NCBI GenBank assembly: GCA_034387635.1
Contig: JAOANU010000006.1
Location: 868,001-932,000 of the forward strand
DNA length: 64,000 nucleotides
Direction: 5' to 3'
Source of the DNA: Rhodosporidiobolus odoratus
Taxonomy: Eukaryota; Basidiomycota; Microbotryomycetes; Sporidiobolales; Sporidiobolaceae
Part shown: positions 35,922-46,947 of the stretch, piece after piece
How positions within the stretch are numbered: the stretch's first letter is position 1
Layout: each line of letters begins with the position of its first letter
Program-made: the position numbers and the translations under genes
The notes under the pieces: generated by a model
Database searches by the model: none
The model's input: the letters and a program-made list of their open reading frames with translations, nothing else
What the model was told of the DNA's origin: nothing

Positions 35922-37934
35922 AGTAAGCCCGTTCAGCTATGCAGACAGCCTCAAAGTATCCCTGCTGATCCTTGAGCCTTTGCTCGCTTGCGTTGTTGTG
36001 TCGCTGTCGCCTCCGCCGCGTTCAGTGTTCCGTTCCCTCGTTCAGCAGCGCGCTCGCGCAGTTGCCCGCACTCAGGTTGGTGCTGGTCTCCGCCGTACGC
36101 TCCTTCCCTCGTGATACCCCTCGTCGACTGGTCGCTGATCTCTCTGACCCCGGTGCTCGACCTCTCCTCCGTCCCTTCTCCGTCTGTTCACTTTCGTTCT
36201 GCTGCAATACCTGCAGAGTTCCATGCTTCTCCCTCCTCCGCCGCTCTCCAAAAGTTCCTCTTCCCGGCCATGTGCGTCCAACCGTCTTGCCTTACCAACC
36301 TCGCTGCTGACAGCCTGACCCTCTCATCTTTCCCCTACGTCTCTGCCTCGCGCCCTGCGATCCCTTAGGTCCCCGACCATGACTGAGGGAGGAATCGCTC
36401 AGTGGAAGAAGAAGGAAGGCGAGTCGTTCGCGCCGGGTGACGTGCTTCTCGAGATTGTCAGTCCAGAGTTTTCTTCTGCCTGCCTTGCCGATTCCAAGTC
36501 CGCTTACCTCATTGCCTTGTTGGTACAATGCTTTTGTTACTGCAGGAGACCGACAAGGCCACCATGGATGTTGAGGCTCAGGATGAGGGTATCATCGGCA
36601 AGATTATTGTGCGTACTCTGCTCGATTCCCCTTGTTCTGCTTTTCAGACGTTTCTGACGCATCTCGTCGCACAATCAGGTCGGCGACGGCTCCAAGTCCG
36701 TTCAGGTCGGCTCTACCGTCGCTGTTATCGGTGAGGAGGGCGACGACTTCTCCGAGGAGCAGATCCAGCACATCCTGAAGGAGGCCGAGTCGGGTGCCGA
36801 CGTTGCCGAGCCCAAGGAGGAGACTAAGCAGGAGAAGCCGGAAGCCAAGAAGGAGGAGCCGAAGAAGGACGCCGAGCCCAAGAAGGCAGCGCCCAAGAAG
36901 GAGGGATCGCTCGAACTCTCTTCCGACCGTTCCATCATCCTCGCCTCCCCTATCGCCAAGCGCCTTGCTATCGAGCAGGGTATCCCCCTTGCCAAGGTCA
37001 AGGGTACCGGCCCCGAGGGTCGCATCACCAAGGAGGATGTCGAGAAGTACCAGGCTTCTGCTCCTGCCGCCGGTGGTGCCCCCGCTGGTCCCGCCGCCGC
37101 CGCCAAGGCCTCTCCCGCTGCTGGCGCCGGTGCCGCTTACGTCGACACCCCCGTCTCCAACATGCGCCGCACCATTGCCGCCCGCTTGACCGACTCCAAA
37201 TCTTCCACTCCTCACTACTACCTCACCGTCGAAGTCAACATGGACCGCGTCAACAAGCTCCGCGAGGCCTTTAACTCTGCCGCCAAGGCTGCCGACGCTG
37301 CCGGTGCCTCCAAGGACGGTGTCAAGGGCGGCGTCAAGCTCTCGCTCAACGACTTCATTGTCAAGGCCTCCGCGCTCGCCCTCCAGGACGTTCCCGAAGC
37401 CAACTCGGGCTGGCACGGGGACTTTATCCGCCAATACGAGACTCAGGACATCTGCGTCGCGGTTGCTACCCCCAACGGCCTCATCACCCCGATCGTGGCC
37501 GACGCTGGTCGCAAGGGATTGGCAACCATCTCGGCTCAGGCCAAGGCATTGGCGGGTAAGGCTCGCGATGGCAAGCTCAAGCCGGAGGAGTACCAGGGTG
37601 GAAGCTTCACCATCTCCAACTTGGGCATGATGGGCATCGACTCGTTCACCGCCATCATCAACCCGCCGCAATCGTGCATCCTCGCGATCGGTGGCAGTGA
37701 GAAGAAGCTCGTGCTGGACAAGTCGGCGGAGAAGGGCTTCAGGGAGGTCAGCGTCATGAAGGCTACTCTGTCGTGCGACCACCGCGTCGTCGACGGTGCC
37801 GTTGGTGCCCGGTGGTTGAAGGCATTCAAGTCCTACTTGGAGGTGCGTCCCTTTCCCTTCGTCTCCTCATTGTCCCGTCGCATTTGCTGACCTTGCTGTC
37901 CTCACTACAGTCTCCCCTCTCGTTCATGCTGTAA
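35922..37934 (+). CDS. LAT1: Dihydrolipoamide acetyltransferase, E2 of mitochondrial pyruvate dehydrogenase
   Basis: Moves the acetyl group from E1 to CoA in the pyruvate dehydrogenase complex of the mitochondrial matrix. Exons 35922 (one base), 36026-36094, 36217-36271, 36369-36456, 36546-36608, 36679-37842 and 37911-37934 total 1464 nt (487 residues) with all phases matching. The presequence MFRSLVQQRARAVARTQVGA then GLRQFHAS is typical. The lipoyl domain has FPAMSPTMTEGG and ETDKATMD with the lipoyl Lys at about residue 75; the E1/E3-binding domain lies near residue 180 (ASPIAKRLA, GTGPEGRITKEDV); the catalytic domain ends with DHRVVDGAVGARWL (active His, about residue 460) and PLSFML. The start codon is split: A at 35922, TG at 36026-36027, across a 103 nt intron with donor GTAAGC. 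No in-frame ATG lies upstream. Confidence 0.93.
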
Positions 37935-38415
37935 TTCCCCTCCATCGCCCCCTTCTACTCTAGCCTTCTTGTTCCTCCGTTCTTCTTCGCACGTCGTTCT
38001 TCTCCACTTTTCGTCTTCAATTCGGTTTCTTTCCTTTTTTTCGCGTCATATTCCACTACCTCCAGGCCCCGCGTATCCCAACCCTAACTCTAAAAGCTGC
38101 GAGGTCAGCGATACGGGACCCTTTCACCTCTCTCCCTTCTTTCCGTGGTTTCTCTGGAATCTCAGCTCTCATTTAGACGTTCGTTGCTACCCAGCTCTTG
38201 CTCTGTACAGAGCAATGCTAGTCATGACGCTGCAGCATCGACGTCGCCTTCCACGATTCCACCGAGACCTCCTGAGCAAAAAGACGAAAAGTTCCGCGGA
38301 AAGCCTCCGCGGAGACTCTCGGATCTCCTTTCCCTCGTCTTTTCGCGTGCACAAGTTTCAGCCCATACGCCAACCAGGCCAGCCTGCGCGTCGCACAACT
38401 ATTCCTCTGTAGCGC
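37935..38415. other. Intergenic LAT1 / GH128 gene
   Basis: LAT1 3' region followed by the upstream region of the glucanase gene. T/C-rich around 37950-38060; no specific signal identified. Confidence 0.35.
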
Positions 38416-40641
38416 ATGGCGCGCTCCTCTCGACGGCGGTCCTCGGACTCTACAGACGACGACGACAAGGACAGCGATCACTCGACCACCTCGCTCAAAT
38501 CCTCCAAGTCGAGCAACTCGGATGCGGATACGGATACCGACAAGGGCAGTGGCGATGATAGTGACCGGGATGCAGAGTCGCAGAGGAGTATGAGGCATAG
38601 ACATCGACACAATAAGCGGAAACGGGTACATCTTGCTGGTCCTCCCCCCTCCACCACCTCCTGCTCCTGGACCGCGCCCGCCCGATCTAACTTTTGCACG
38701 CATCGTATTGCAGGCCGCCGCTCCGCCCCCCATCAGTCGGAACAACCTCATCGCCGCCATTCTGATTTTTCTCATCCTCGCCGCCGCAGCCGTTGCTGCG
38801 TACTTCTATACACACTCTGGCTCGATCATTTCGGATAAAGACGCGACCAGTGAGAGTGGGAGCGAAGCTGGGAGCGGAGGGACGGGGACGGGGACTGGAA
38901 GTGGGAGTGGAAGTGGAAGTGGTACGGGAGGTGGTGGAGATGGAAGCGGTTCGGGAGAGACGACGAGCAAAGCCGCTTCATCGGCGAAGGTGCGTTTCAC
39001 CCTTCGTCATTCTTCTTTGTCTGCCTCGGCGAGAAAGACTGATTTTGTTTCTCGTTGCCTCTGGCGCACCTTTGCAGCCAGCTTCTTCCGCTGCTCACTC
39101 GGGCGCGGACAGCTCGAAAACTTCAGGTGGCGGAGGAGGAGGCGGAGGTAGCGTGTCCGCCACAGGGAAAAGCAGCAAAAGCGGAGGTGGAGATGGCGGC
39201 TCAAAAACAGATGCCGCCGCAGCCAGTCCTACAGCTTCCGTCAAGACTGGCAAGAAGGGAGTTGGTTATAACGATGCCAAGTTCACTACCAATCTGGATA
39301 TCGACTGGGCATTCAATTGGGCTTCATCGGGGTCGGGGTTGAATGAAGGAGTTATGTATGTGCCGATGCTGGTGCGTTTCCTTTCTTAGCCTCCCCTTAC
39401 CTACAGGCACCTCGAGCGGCCCTGGACGAGGGCTGACGGCTTGTTATGCAGTGGGGTCGGGATAAGGTGGCGGACTGGGAAAAAGACGCCAAGGCGGGTA
39501 TCGCAGCGGGAGCCACGCATCTGCTAGGGTATGTCCAGTCTGTGCCTGCCTTCCCAAACGCCTGCTCCCTCTCTATCTCGTCCGCCTCCTGCCGAGGTGC
39601 TTACGCTTGCTTGTACTGGTACAGCTTCAACGAGCCGGACCTTCCCGAACGTAGGCCTGCTTTACTCTCGGCTCCGGAAAAATCGTGCTTACTCAACTCT
39701 CGCCGCGTTCCACCCACAGAGGCGAACATGTCCCCCGGAGAAGCTGCGGCGCTCTGGAAGGCCAATATGGAACCGCATGCTGGATCAGCTAAACTTGTCT
39801 CGCCTGGCGTAACTAATGTGCGCCCTTCCCTTCCGCCTTTTCGCTTATCCTGAGCCTGAACTGACCTATTGAGGGGAGCACGTAGGGAGTGAAACTCGAC
39901 AATGGCACTTCGCTGGGTGTCCCCTGGCTCCAGGATTTCATCAAAGCCTGCGATGGCTGCACCATCTCCGCCATAGCTCTTCAGTGAGCTTAGCCAGTTC
40001 CTTCCCTTGCCGTCCTCCTCCATTTGCGCTACCTCCGTGTGTCCTCGAGAGTCCCCAGAACTGACCTTCGCGCCGGTTCTGGCCTTTGCCTGTGCTTGGT
40101 TGGTACGATTCGGCGGGTAACACAGCATACTTCACTTCTTATCTCGAAGGCGCGCATACAGATCTGCCAGACTACAAGATCTGGTTAACGGAGGTGAGCC
40201 CGCAGCCGGACCCTTCCTTGCCTTGTCTTTTCCCTTTGCGGGAGCTGACCTTCTCACCTGCCTTGCCGTCTTAACCTCGCCGTCTTGACCTTGCCGATCG
40301 CTTCTTCCACGATGTGGCATGACAGTTCCAAGGTACGGGCACTCCGGACGAGCAAGCGACATTCATGAAGTTCGCGGTCGACTACCTCGAAAAGCAAGAC
40401 TGGATTGAAAAGTATGCCGCTTTCGGTGCGTGATCGTTTCCATTCATTTCCTCGCGCGGTCCTAGGTCCTCTGCACATATCATCTCGCGCCTACGCCCTC
40501 TTTCTTGTCACCTCTATACCGGACTGACACTCATATGTCGTGCAATCTGCAGGTGACTTTGCCGACAACCCCATCGCTGAATTCGTCAATGATGACGGGT
40601 CGTTGAACGATCTCGGAAAGGCATATAGCGAAGCCAAATGA
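38416..40641 (+). CDS. Membrane-anchored GH128-type glycoside hydrolase (beta-1,3-glucanase)
   Basis: A type II membrane protein with an extracellular hydrolase, likely acting on cell-wall beta-1,3-glucan. The cytoplasmic N-terminus is Ser/Asp-rich and ends in a basic HRHRHNKRKR; one membrane span follows (NNLIAAILIFLILAAAAVAA). A Gly/Ser-rich stalk leads to the catalytic domain: KGVGYNDAK, WAFNWASSG, VMYVPMLWG, LLGFNEPDLPEQANMS with the presumed acid/base Glu in NEP, VSPGVTNG, LQDFIKACDGCTISAIALHW and WLTEFQGTG with the presumed nucleophile Glu in TEF. Many short introns split the catalytic part (one inside GFNEP, one inside TEF). Stop TGA 40639-40641 after KAYSEAK. Compared with secreted family members, the transmembrane anchor is the added feature. 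Confidence 0.88.
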
Positions 40642-40896
40642 GCGGCCTACTGGAATTCTGGGTCGCATGAGAACCTGTTGTAGCGATACTAAAGATTGGT
40701 TCTTTTTCCCCTTGTTGTTATCGCATACTAGGTATCGCATCCAGCCCATGAATACTCCTCGTAACCTATGGCCCGCTGGTCGCAAGCCACTCGTAAGCGA
40801 GCTCTCTGGAGTCTGCCTAGTCTCTTAAGAGACTATATGCTAGCAGAAAATGGCTGGGTTAGTAGGCGGCTACCGCTTACAGTCTATGAAGCTGCG

Positions 40897-43800
40897 CTAC
40901 TCTGGCCGTTGTTCCTCCTCCTGCGGTAACTCACCTGCAGCACCTTGCCCTCCGCCAAACAACGCTCCCAGCCTAGCCAGCAACCCGCCCTGTCCCGCTC
41001 CGGATCCTTCGCCCTCCTCCTCATCTTCATCATCCCACTCCTCCTCTCCTTCTTCCCCCTCCCCCTCGTCCCCCTCAAATCCACCCGGCATCCCCCCACC
41101 TCCTCCTCCTCCGAGCGCCTCAAACTCTCTGAACAATTCCGCCCTCAACTCCTCATTCAGTTCAACCTGAGGACCTCCTTCTCCCATACCCAACAACCGA
41201 GCCAATCCATCTCTCATAGCCTGCATCGCAGCCGCTCCACCTCCTGCGCCCCCGCCCCCCGCCCCGGCTCCTCGAGGAGCGCGTTGAGCCGCCCTCTGCC
41301 CACGTTGTCGGTAGGAAGAAGAAGAGGTGTACAGGCTGGAGAAATAGGCGTCGTTGTAGAAAGTTGCGAAGGGAGAAGTTGGGGGGAGGGGGTCGTAGGA
41401 GTAGGTGGTGCCTTGGCGGGTTGAGGGGGGAAGGTAAGGTCGGATTGAGGGGGCGTCTGTGCGATACGAGGGAGGCAAGGGTGTTTAGAGTCAGTTCAGG
41501 GTACGACTATAGGCTTGATGCGGGGTACACGTAGCGCGAAAGGGCAGGCCAGAGGTGCAAGAGGGAACGGATGAGAGTGGCAAGGGTAGGGGTAGGGAAA
41601 GAGGGCTGCGGCAAAGAAGGCAGAAACACGGACCCGAGATGAATGCCGCCCTGATAATCCCCGCCGGCGCTACTCCCTTCTCCCAAGGTCCCTCACTCCA
41701 CAGCGGTTCGCCTTTTCGGACATCTTCAATAGTCTGATCATCAAGCAACGGAGCGGCCTCCCTGATCACCTTCTGCAACCAGGCCACCGAGGCGGGGTCT
41801 TTCCAGAGTGGGGCGGAGCGAATGACGTAGAGCTCAGAGAGGAGAGAGAGGAGGTAAGAGGGATTGGATCTGCATGTCAACGGGCGGGCGCCAGGTCAGT
41901 CTTGAAGTCCTTGAGAACGGACGGGAGCCAAGGTGACCTCAGGCGAGGGCAACAAAGAGAGGACGGACGTGAATGAGCCGTCAGGCTGTGCTCGCTTGTG
42001 GGTGACCATCGAAGGTGGGAGATCGAACGCGAGCGCGGCGGAGAGAAGGGTAGCAACGACGGGGAAGCGGAGGATGGCGGAGCGGAGAGCGGTAGAAGAT
42101 TTGTCGTTGTTGCCCTGCCCGTCAACAGTGTCACCAACTTGGCTAAGAACAATCGTCCATAGAGCGAGCGGTCGCGCTGATTGCAGTGCAAGGACTAGGG
42201 GCGGAAAGCAGAAACGCACCGATTTGGCCTCCTCCTCCTCGTTTCGCACACATAGTGCCTTGGCGTACCACAGACCGGGGTAGTTGTATACGCCCATATG
42301 GGGGTATGCAGTGTCGAGGCTTGGCAGGAGCTTGAAGAACCAATCTTGCTGGCCAGCCTTCGGGGCGAGGAAGTCGATCCTGCAAAGTAGAGAAGTCAGT
42401 TTCCTTGCCTGCGACACGAGATCTCGGGCGAAGCGTAGACAGAGCAGCAAATGAGAACACACGGCGTACCAGCACAACATCCCCATCGGATCCTCCCCTC
42501 CTCCCATTCCCAACGCAATCTTCGCCCATTCAAACGCAGTCCTCCATGTCCCGCGCTTGACGAGTAGGTTGACCTTCCTGGCGATGCCGAGGAACAAGGC
42601 ACGATTCTCGATTTGTGAATAAGGGAGACGGAAGTTGCCGCTTGGGAAGGTGGCGGGGAGGGGGGCGGAGAGTGCGTAGAGAGCTCGAGTTAGGTGGGTG
42701 GACGAGGCACCTAATGAGCAAGGCAGGATGGATGAGTACTCCGTAAGGCCAAAAGCAAGACGGACGAGAGATGCGGAGATCGACGAGAGAGACAGGTAGC
42801 TTACCGAGATCCCCTTGCTGTGCCATCATTTCGGAAAGCTGTGCGTGAACATAAGGAATAGTCAATATCTCGCACCCTTAAGGTATAGGGCGAGCAAAGA
42901 CAAAGAGAGGAACCGCCGGACGCACCTGCATCAGCGTATCCACATGATACGGCAACGCCGCCAACACATCAAAGAGCCTGTTCCCATCCGCCTGTTGCAA
43001 TACCTCGAGGAACATCAACTGAGCCTGTTTGTAACTCGGTGAGTGGGCAAACGTCCACCACTCCCCTCCTTCTTCCTTGTCCGCCCCTTCATACTTGACC
43101 AACTGCAAAACACCGGCCGGAGAGGGCCAACCGGGTTCAGGGGTCGCGAGGTATGATGAGGTACGACGGAGGGAGGCGGCATGGTGTGGATTGTTGGCGA
43201 GGCGGGCATGGACGTGAGAGGGTCCTCGGGCGGCAGGGGCGGAACCGATCACTTTCGAGCCGAACATTCGTCGAAGTTCGGCATCCGAGTCCAGGTATTT
43301 AGCGTCGAAAGAGAAGAGCTGCGGGATGTTCCGTCAGTACCGGGCGGAGGATGGCAGGTAAGAAAGAGTTGGAAGACGTACATCCTTCAATGCGTTCCAC
43401 TTGGGATCCACCCTTCCCTGGGCTTGCGCAACTGTCTCTGGCTCTCCATCCTTCCCCTGACTCTTGACAGCCAGCTCAGCCAAGGCCCTATCGATCTCAT
43501 CCATCCCGTCGTCGACCTCCTTCACCGGCTTGTCTTCCTTCTTGCCTGCTTTGGCTCCCCCTTTCTTCTTCTTCTTCGCGCTGCCGCTGGTTGGCTTCGA
43601 CGGCGTTTCCAGAGGTGTGACAAGTGCTTCCGGCTCGGGAGAGAGGATGTCATCGGCGTCGGCAGGGGCATCGGCGTCAGGTGAAGAAGGAGCAGTGGGT
43701 TTGGCCTTCTTTTTCTTCTTCTTGTTCTTGCTCTTCTTGGTCTGTATCGAGTGGGTTAGCTGAATGCGGTATGGGAGTATCCAAAGCTACAGAGACGCAC

Positions 43801-44093
43801 GGGTGTAGTTACTGCCGCTTCCTCCTCTTTGTCCGATTCCTCCTCGACTTCGTCGTCGTCGATCAGCTGCAAGAAGCTATTCATCAGTACAGGATCCGCG
43901 TGACTGTTGACGATCGACTCACGGCTCCAAATCCTGCCTGTGGCTTGCCGACCACCACTTGCTCCTGCTCATCGGAGTCGACCTCATCCTCGTCTGGCAA
44001 AGCAACAGCTCCAGTCGAAGCTTGCTTGGCCGCTTCAAGTTCCTTGAGCTCTTCCAGCTCGCGCAACTGTCGCTTGTTCAATCGAGGTGGCAT
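40897..44093 (-). CDS. RQC1: Rqc1/TCF25 family, ribosome quality control complex subunit
   Basis: Rqc1 works with the ligase Ltn1, Rqc2 and Cdc48 to clear nascent chains from stalled 60S subunits. Start MPPRLNKRQLRELEELKELE at 44093, then acidic and Lys-rich segments (KKSKNKKKKKAK). The conserved TCF25 core includes DPKWNALKDLFSFDAKYLDS, DAELRRMFGSKVIG, WWTFAHSPSYKQAQLMFLEV, NRLFDVLAALPYHVDTLMQL, NRALFLGIARKVNLLVKRGT, WRTAFEWAKIALGM, GVYNYPGLWYAKALC and RSNPSYLLSLLSELYVIRSA. The tail has DAPSIRPYLPP followed by a Gly/Glu-rich acidic stretch to the stop at 40897-40899. About eight introns. It partners functionally with Cdc48-Npl4, and NPL4 lies 28 kb away. Confidence 0.9.
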
Positions 44094-44492
44094 GTTGATA
44101 TTTGATGGAAATGACGAAGTTGAAGAAGCAGCGATGAGAAAGTTCGGTTTCTTCACATCTTGCGTTTCTGGCTGGTCTGATTGGAGGAGCACGGCGAAGA
44201 GAGTACTGATATCGGCTACAGTTGCACAGATCAAGCGAGGAACGCAATGACAGGAAAACCAGAAGGGAAGAAAACCAGACATCGGCGACGGTAACGAGCG
44301 GTGGACAGAGGGGAGAAGGGTCAAGTAGTGTGTCAAGTGAAAGACGAGTGGAGAGATGGACAACGACAAAGACAGAGTAGTACAAGTCAAGACTGGACGA
44401 CGAAGGAAGGGAAAAAAAAAGGGGAAATCAGAACAAGCGCGCTTCTCACCTCTCTCACACCGCCATCCTCGATGCGGACTCACACTGACACC
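44094..44492. other. Intergenic, RQC1 upstream region
   Basis: 399 bp containing the RQC1 promoter and the 3' region of the PB1 gene, including an A-run near 44413. Nothing else seen. Confidence 0.35.
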
Positions 44493-46520
44493 TTACAGCA
44501 ACTCCTCCACCGCCCTCTCCACGAGACCCTCCATACCCCTCCCTCTCGAATCCGTCCAAATGCCCGTCAGCTTCTTCCTCGTCTCCTGATCGTTCACGTC
44601 CACGCCGAGGGTGTCACGGCAGACGAGAAGGAAAGTGGTGAGGAGAACGGGGCGGGATGGGTCGAGGGGAGGAGTCCCTGCGATGGAGGAGGCTGGGGAG
44701 GTAGCGTAAAAAGGAAGGGAGCGGGGACTGTGAATAAAGGGGGAAGAGGCGTGAGGCGAAGCTTCGCGAGCGGCCACAGAGTGCAGGACGACAGGAACCT
44801 GGTCGGTCGTCTTGTTACCGGTCAGGGCCGGCATCTCCTCCTCCTCACTCTGCTCCCGCTCGCTAACCTGCCCTACCGCCGAATCTTCCAAAGAACCCGG
44901 CATCTTAGTCCACGTCACCTTCTCAACCTCAGGCACCTGAATCTGCCTTGCCTTCCTCTCCTGCTCCCACAACCGCGCCAGGTCCGCCGTCGACCGCTTC
45001 CTCGAATCAACGCTCATCTCCGAGTTGCTGATCCTCCCTGCCAACGCCTTCATTTGCGCCTCCCTCGTGTTCCTCCTCTCAGCTTTCTCAGCGCGCCTAA
45101 CCTCCCTCTCCCTCCTCCTCACCTCCTTCGCAGCACGCTTGGCGAGTTTCGCAGCGCGAAGGCGGGCGTCGTCTTCGAGGGCAATAGATGGGGCGGCAGA
45201 AGTGGCGGAAGATGACATCGAAGTGGCGGAAGGAGGAGCGGGCGGCGGGGTAGCGGGCCCGGGAGAGGCAGCGGGAGAGGCAATGTCAAGGCCTTCGCCG
45301 GAGGGGGACTGTTCAGCACCACGCGCCTTAGCCTCAGCATTCCTCACCTCGCTCTCCCACCTTCCCTTCTCCACCTCAACTTCCCTCCTAAACCTTTCAA
45401 ACTCACCTCTCACACTGTCCGCTTCCCCCCTCACACCCTCGACAGCCTCCCTGACAGCAAGCCCAACGTCGCTCGACAGAGCAGAAAAAGCACGGGTGAG
45501 CTCGTTCAAGGAGAGATCGTTTGGACTGAGGTTGTTGGTAAGTGAAGCGGGGGAGAGGGCGAGCGAGGAAAGGCGCGAGAGGGCACTGTCGGGGCTGGTG
45601 ATTAGGGTGGAAAGATGCGAAGAAAGGGAGGTGGCATGGGATGGAAGTCCCGAAAGGAGGGTCGAGAGGGAAGTGGGGAGATTGGTGAAGGGGAGCGACT
45701 CAGAACCGGTTCGGCCAGTGGTGGAAGGAAGAGGCTCGTCGTCTGGATCGTCGACGTTGTCTGGGAGAGACGTAGCGGACGATGCGCTCGGAGTGGCCGC
45801 GTCAACAGGGAAGTCGGGGGTAGAAAAGGCATCGGAAGTACGAGGCGGGAACTCGGAGGCGGCGAGAGAGGCAATGCGCTCAGCGGCGAGCGCAACGCTG
45901 TCTTCAGGTGACGGAGAGGCAAAATCGGCGAAGGTTTCATCACCAGACGAAGTCAGAGAAGAAGCGTCGAAAAGGAGGGTTGGCGTCCTTTCCCCGTCCT
46001 GCTGGACCTCATGAAGTTCTGTCTCCTTGCCAGCTGTGTTGTTGAGCTGGGTCCACTCCTCCTCGAGTGCCTTATAACCGCTGGTAGTACCGGCTGACGA
46101 AACGGCGCTGGAAGTACTACTGACTTGGGTCGATTCGGCATTGCCCTCGGTGCGAGGTTCTTTGGTACGAAGTTCGAGCCTGATCGTGCTGGTCGACGTA
46201 GGTAGAGAGACGAAGAGCTCTTTCAGTTCGTCATCCGAGGACTGTCAAGTGGCGGAAGTTGCACGTGCAAGTGGGGAAGTGAGGAGGGCCAAGTCAGCGC
46301 AACGTGGTCTCGTCAGATGGCAGTGAGGACTACGCACGACTGTGATCCAGTCTCCATCAGTGTCTTGGTACACCACTTCGAGCTTGTCCGAGGTCCCTTG
46401 ATCGAGTTGAAAGCGTTGGGCGAGAGTGGCGATGAGGGACGAGTAAGTGATCAGAGGCTCGCGGGCAAGAGTGATCTTGCGCAGACAGCCATACGAGACT
46501 TTGAAGGTGATTGAGCTCAT
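44493..46520 (-). CDS. PB1-domain protein, first of three tandem paralogues
   Basis: Two exons (46338-46520 and 44493-46241) with a 96 nt phase-0 intron; 643 residues. The N-terminal PB1 domain reads MSSITFKVSYGCLRKITLAR, LEVVYQDTDGDWITV and SSDDELKELFVSL: the basic KVSYG/RK side and an acidic OPCA-like D-x-D-G-D-W motif are both visible, so it can bind partners on both faces. The rest is Ser/Pro/Ala-rich with a coiled-coil (REAVEGVRGEADSVRGEFER, then KRAAKEVRRREREVRRAEKA) and an end VERAVEELL. PB1 proteins scaffold signalling and selective autophagy, but no ZZ or UBA domain is visible, so the process is unknown. Start ATG is directly before the PB1 domain. Confidence 0.8.
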
Positions 46521-46947
46521 TCTGGTTCCCAGCTGAGCGAGTCGAGCTGAAAGGTTGTGACAAGGAGGAAAGGAAGAACGTAAGAACGAAGTTAACGAAG
46601 GACCGCCTTCCTCGACCATAAGCGAACTAGATGTGATCCCGCGACTCAGGAGCACAATACAGCAGGATAGGTACAGCATGTACGTTGCAGAACCCAGAAG
46701 AGAACCTTCAAGCTGGCTTAAAAAAAAAAGAAGAAAAAGCCGCCGTGAATCAGCCACCAGACTCAACGCTTCAGCTCCTTGTTTCACCCGAGGGCCTGGT
46801 GCTCCGAGCCCCACGGCTCGTTCCGAAGGCAAAGGTGGAGCTTTCAGCGGCGCTCAACCCGGCATATGTAGAGTAGTCCTCGTACGAGGACTACGGTAGC
46901 CATAACCAAGGAATGGCTTTCGGGCGTAGGCATTGGCTCTGACATGC
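46521..46947. other. Intergenic between PB1 genes
   Basis: 427 bp with an A/G-rich run near 46720-46740 and the palindrome listed separately; otherwise nothing recognised. Confidence 0.4.
46873..46894. repeat. Perfect 22 bp palindrome
   Basis: GTAGTCCTCGT followed at once by its reverse complement ACGAGGACTAC. It lies 3' of the second PB1 gene (stop at 46948), where a hairpin could affect RNA 3' end formation; it could also be a protein binding site. No function is shown by the sequence. Confidence 0.7.

Noticed and set aside
35939..35980. ATG at 35939 as the LAT1 start with a donor at 35956
   Set aside because: It leads to a different frame without presequence; the GTAAGC donor at 35923 gives a perfect mitochondrial N-terminus and removes this ATG.
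36604..37782. A 392-codon minus-strand frame
   Set aside because: Antisense of the LAT1 main exon, which has clear lipoyl and acyltransferase motifs.
45025..46014. A 329-codon plus-strand frame
   Set aside because: Antisense of the Ser/Ala-rich PB1 protein exon; no splice or domain support.
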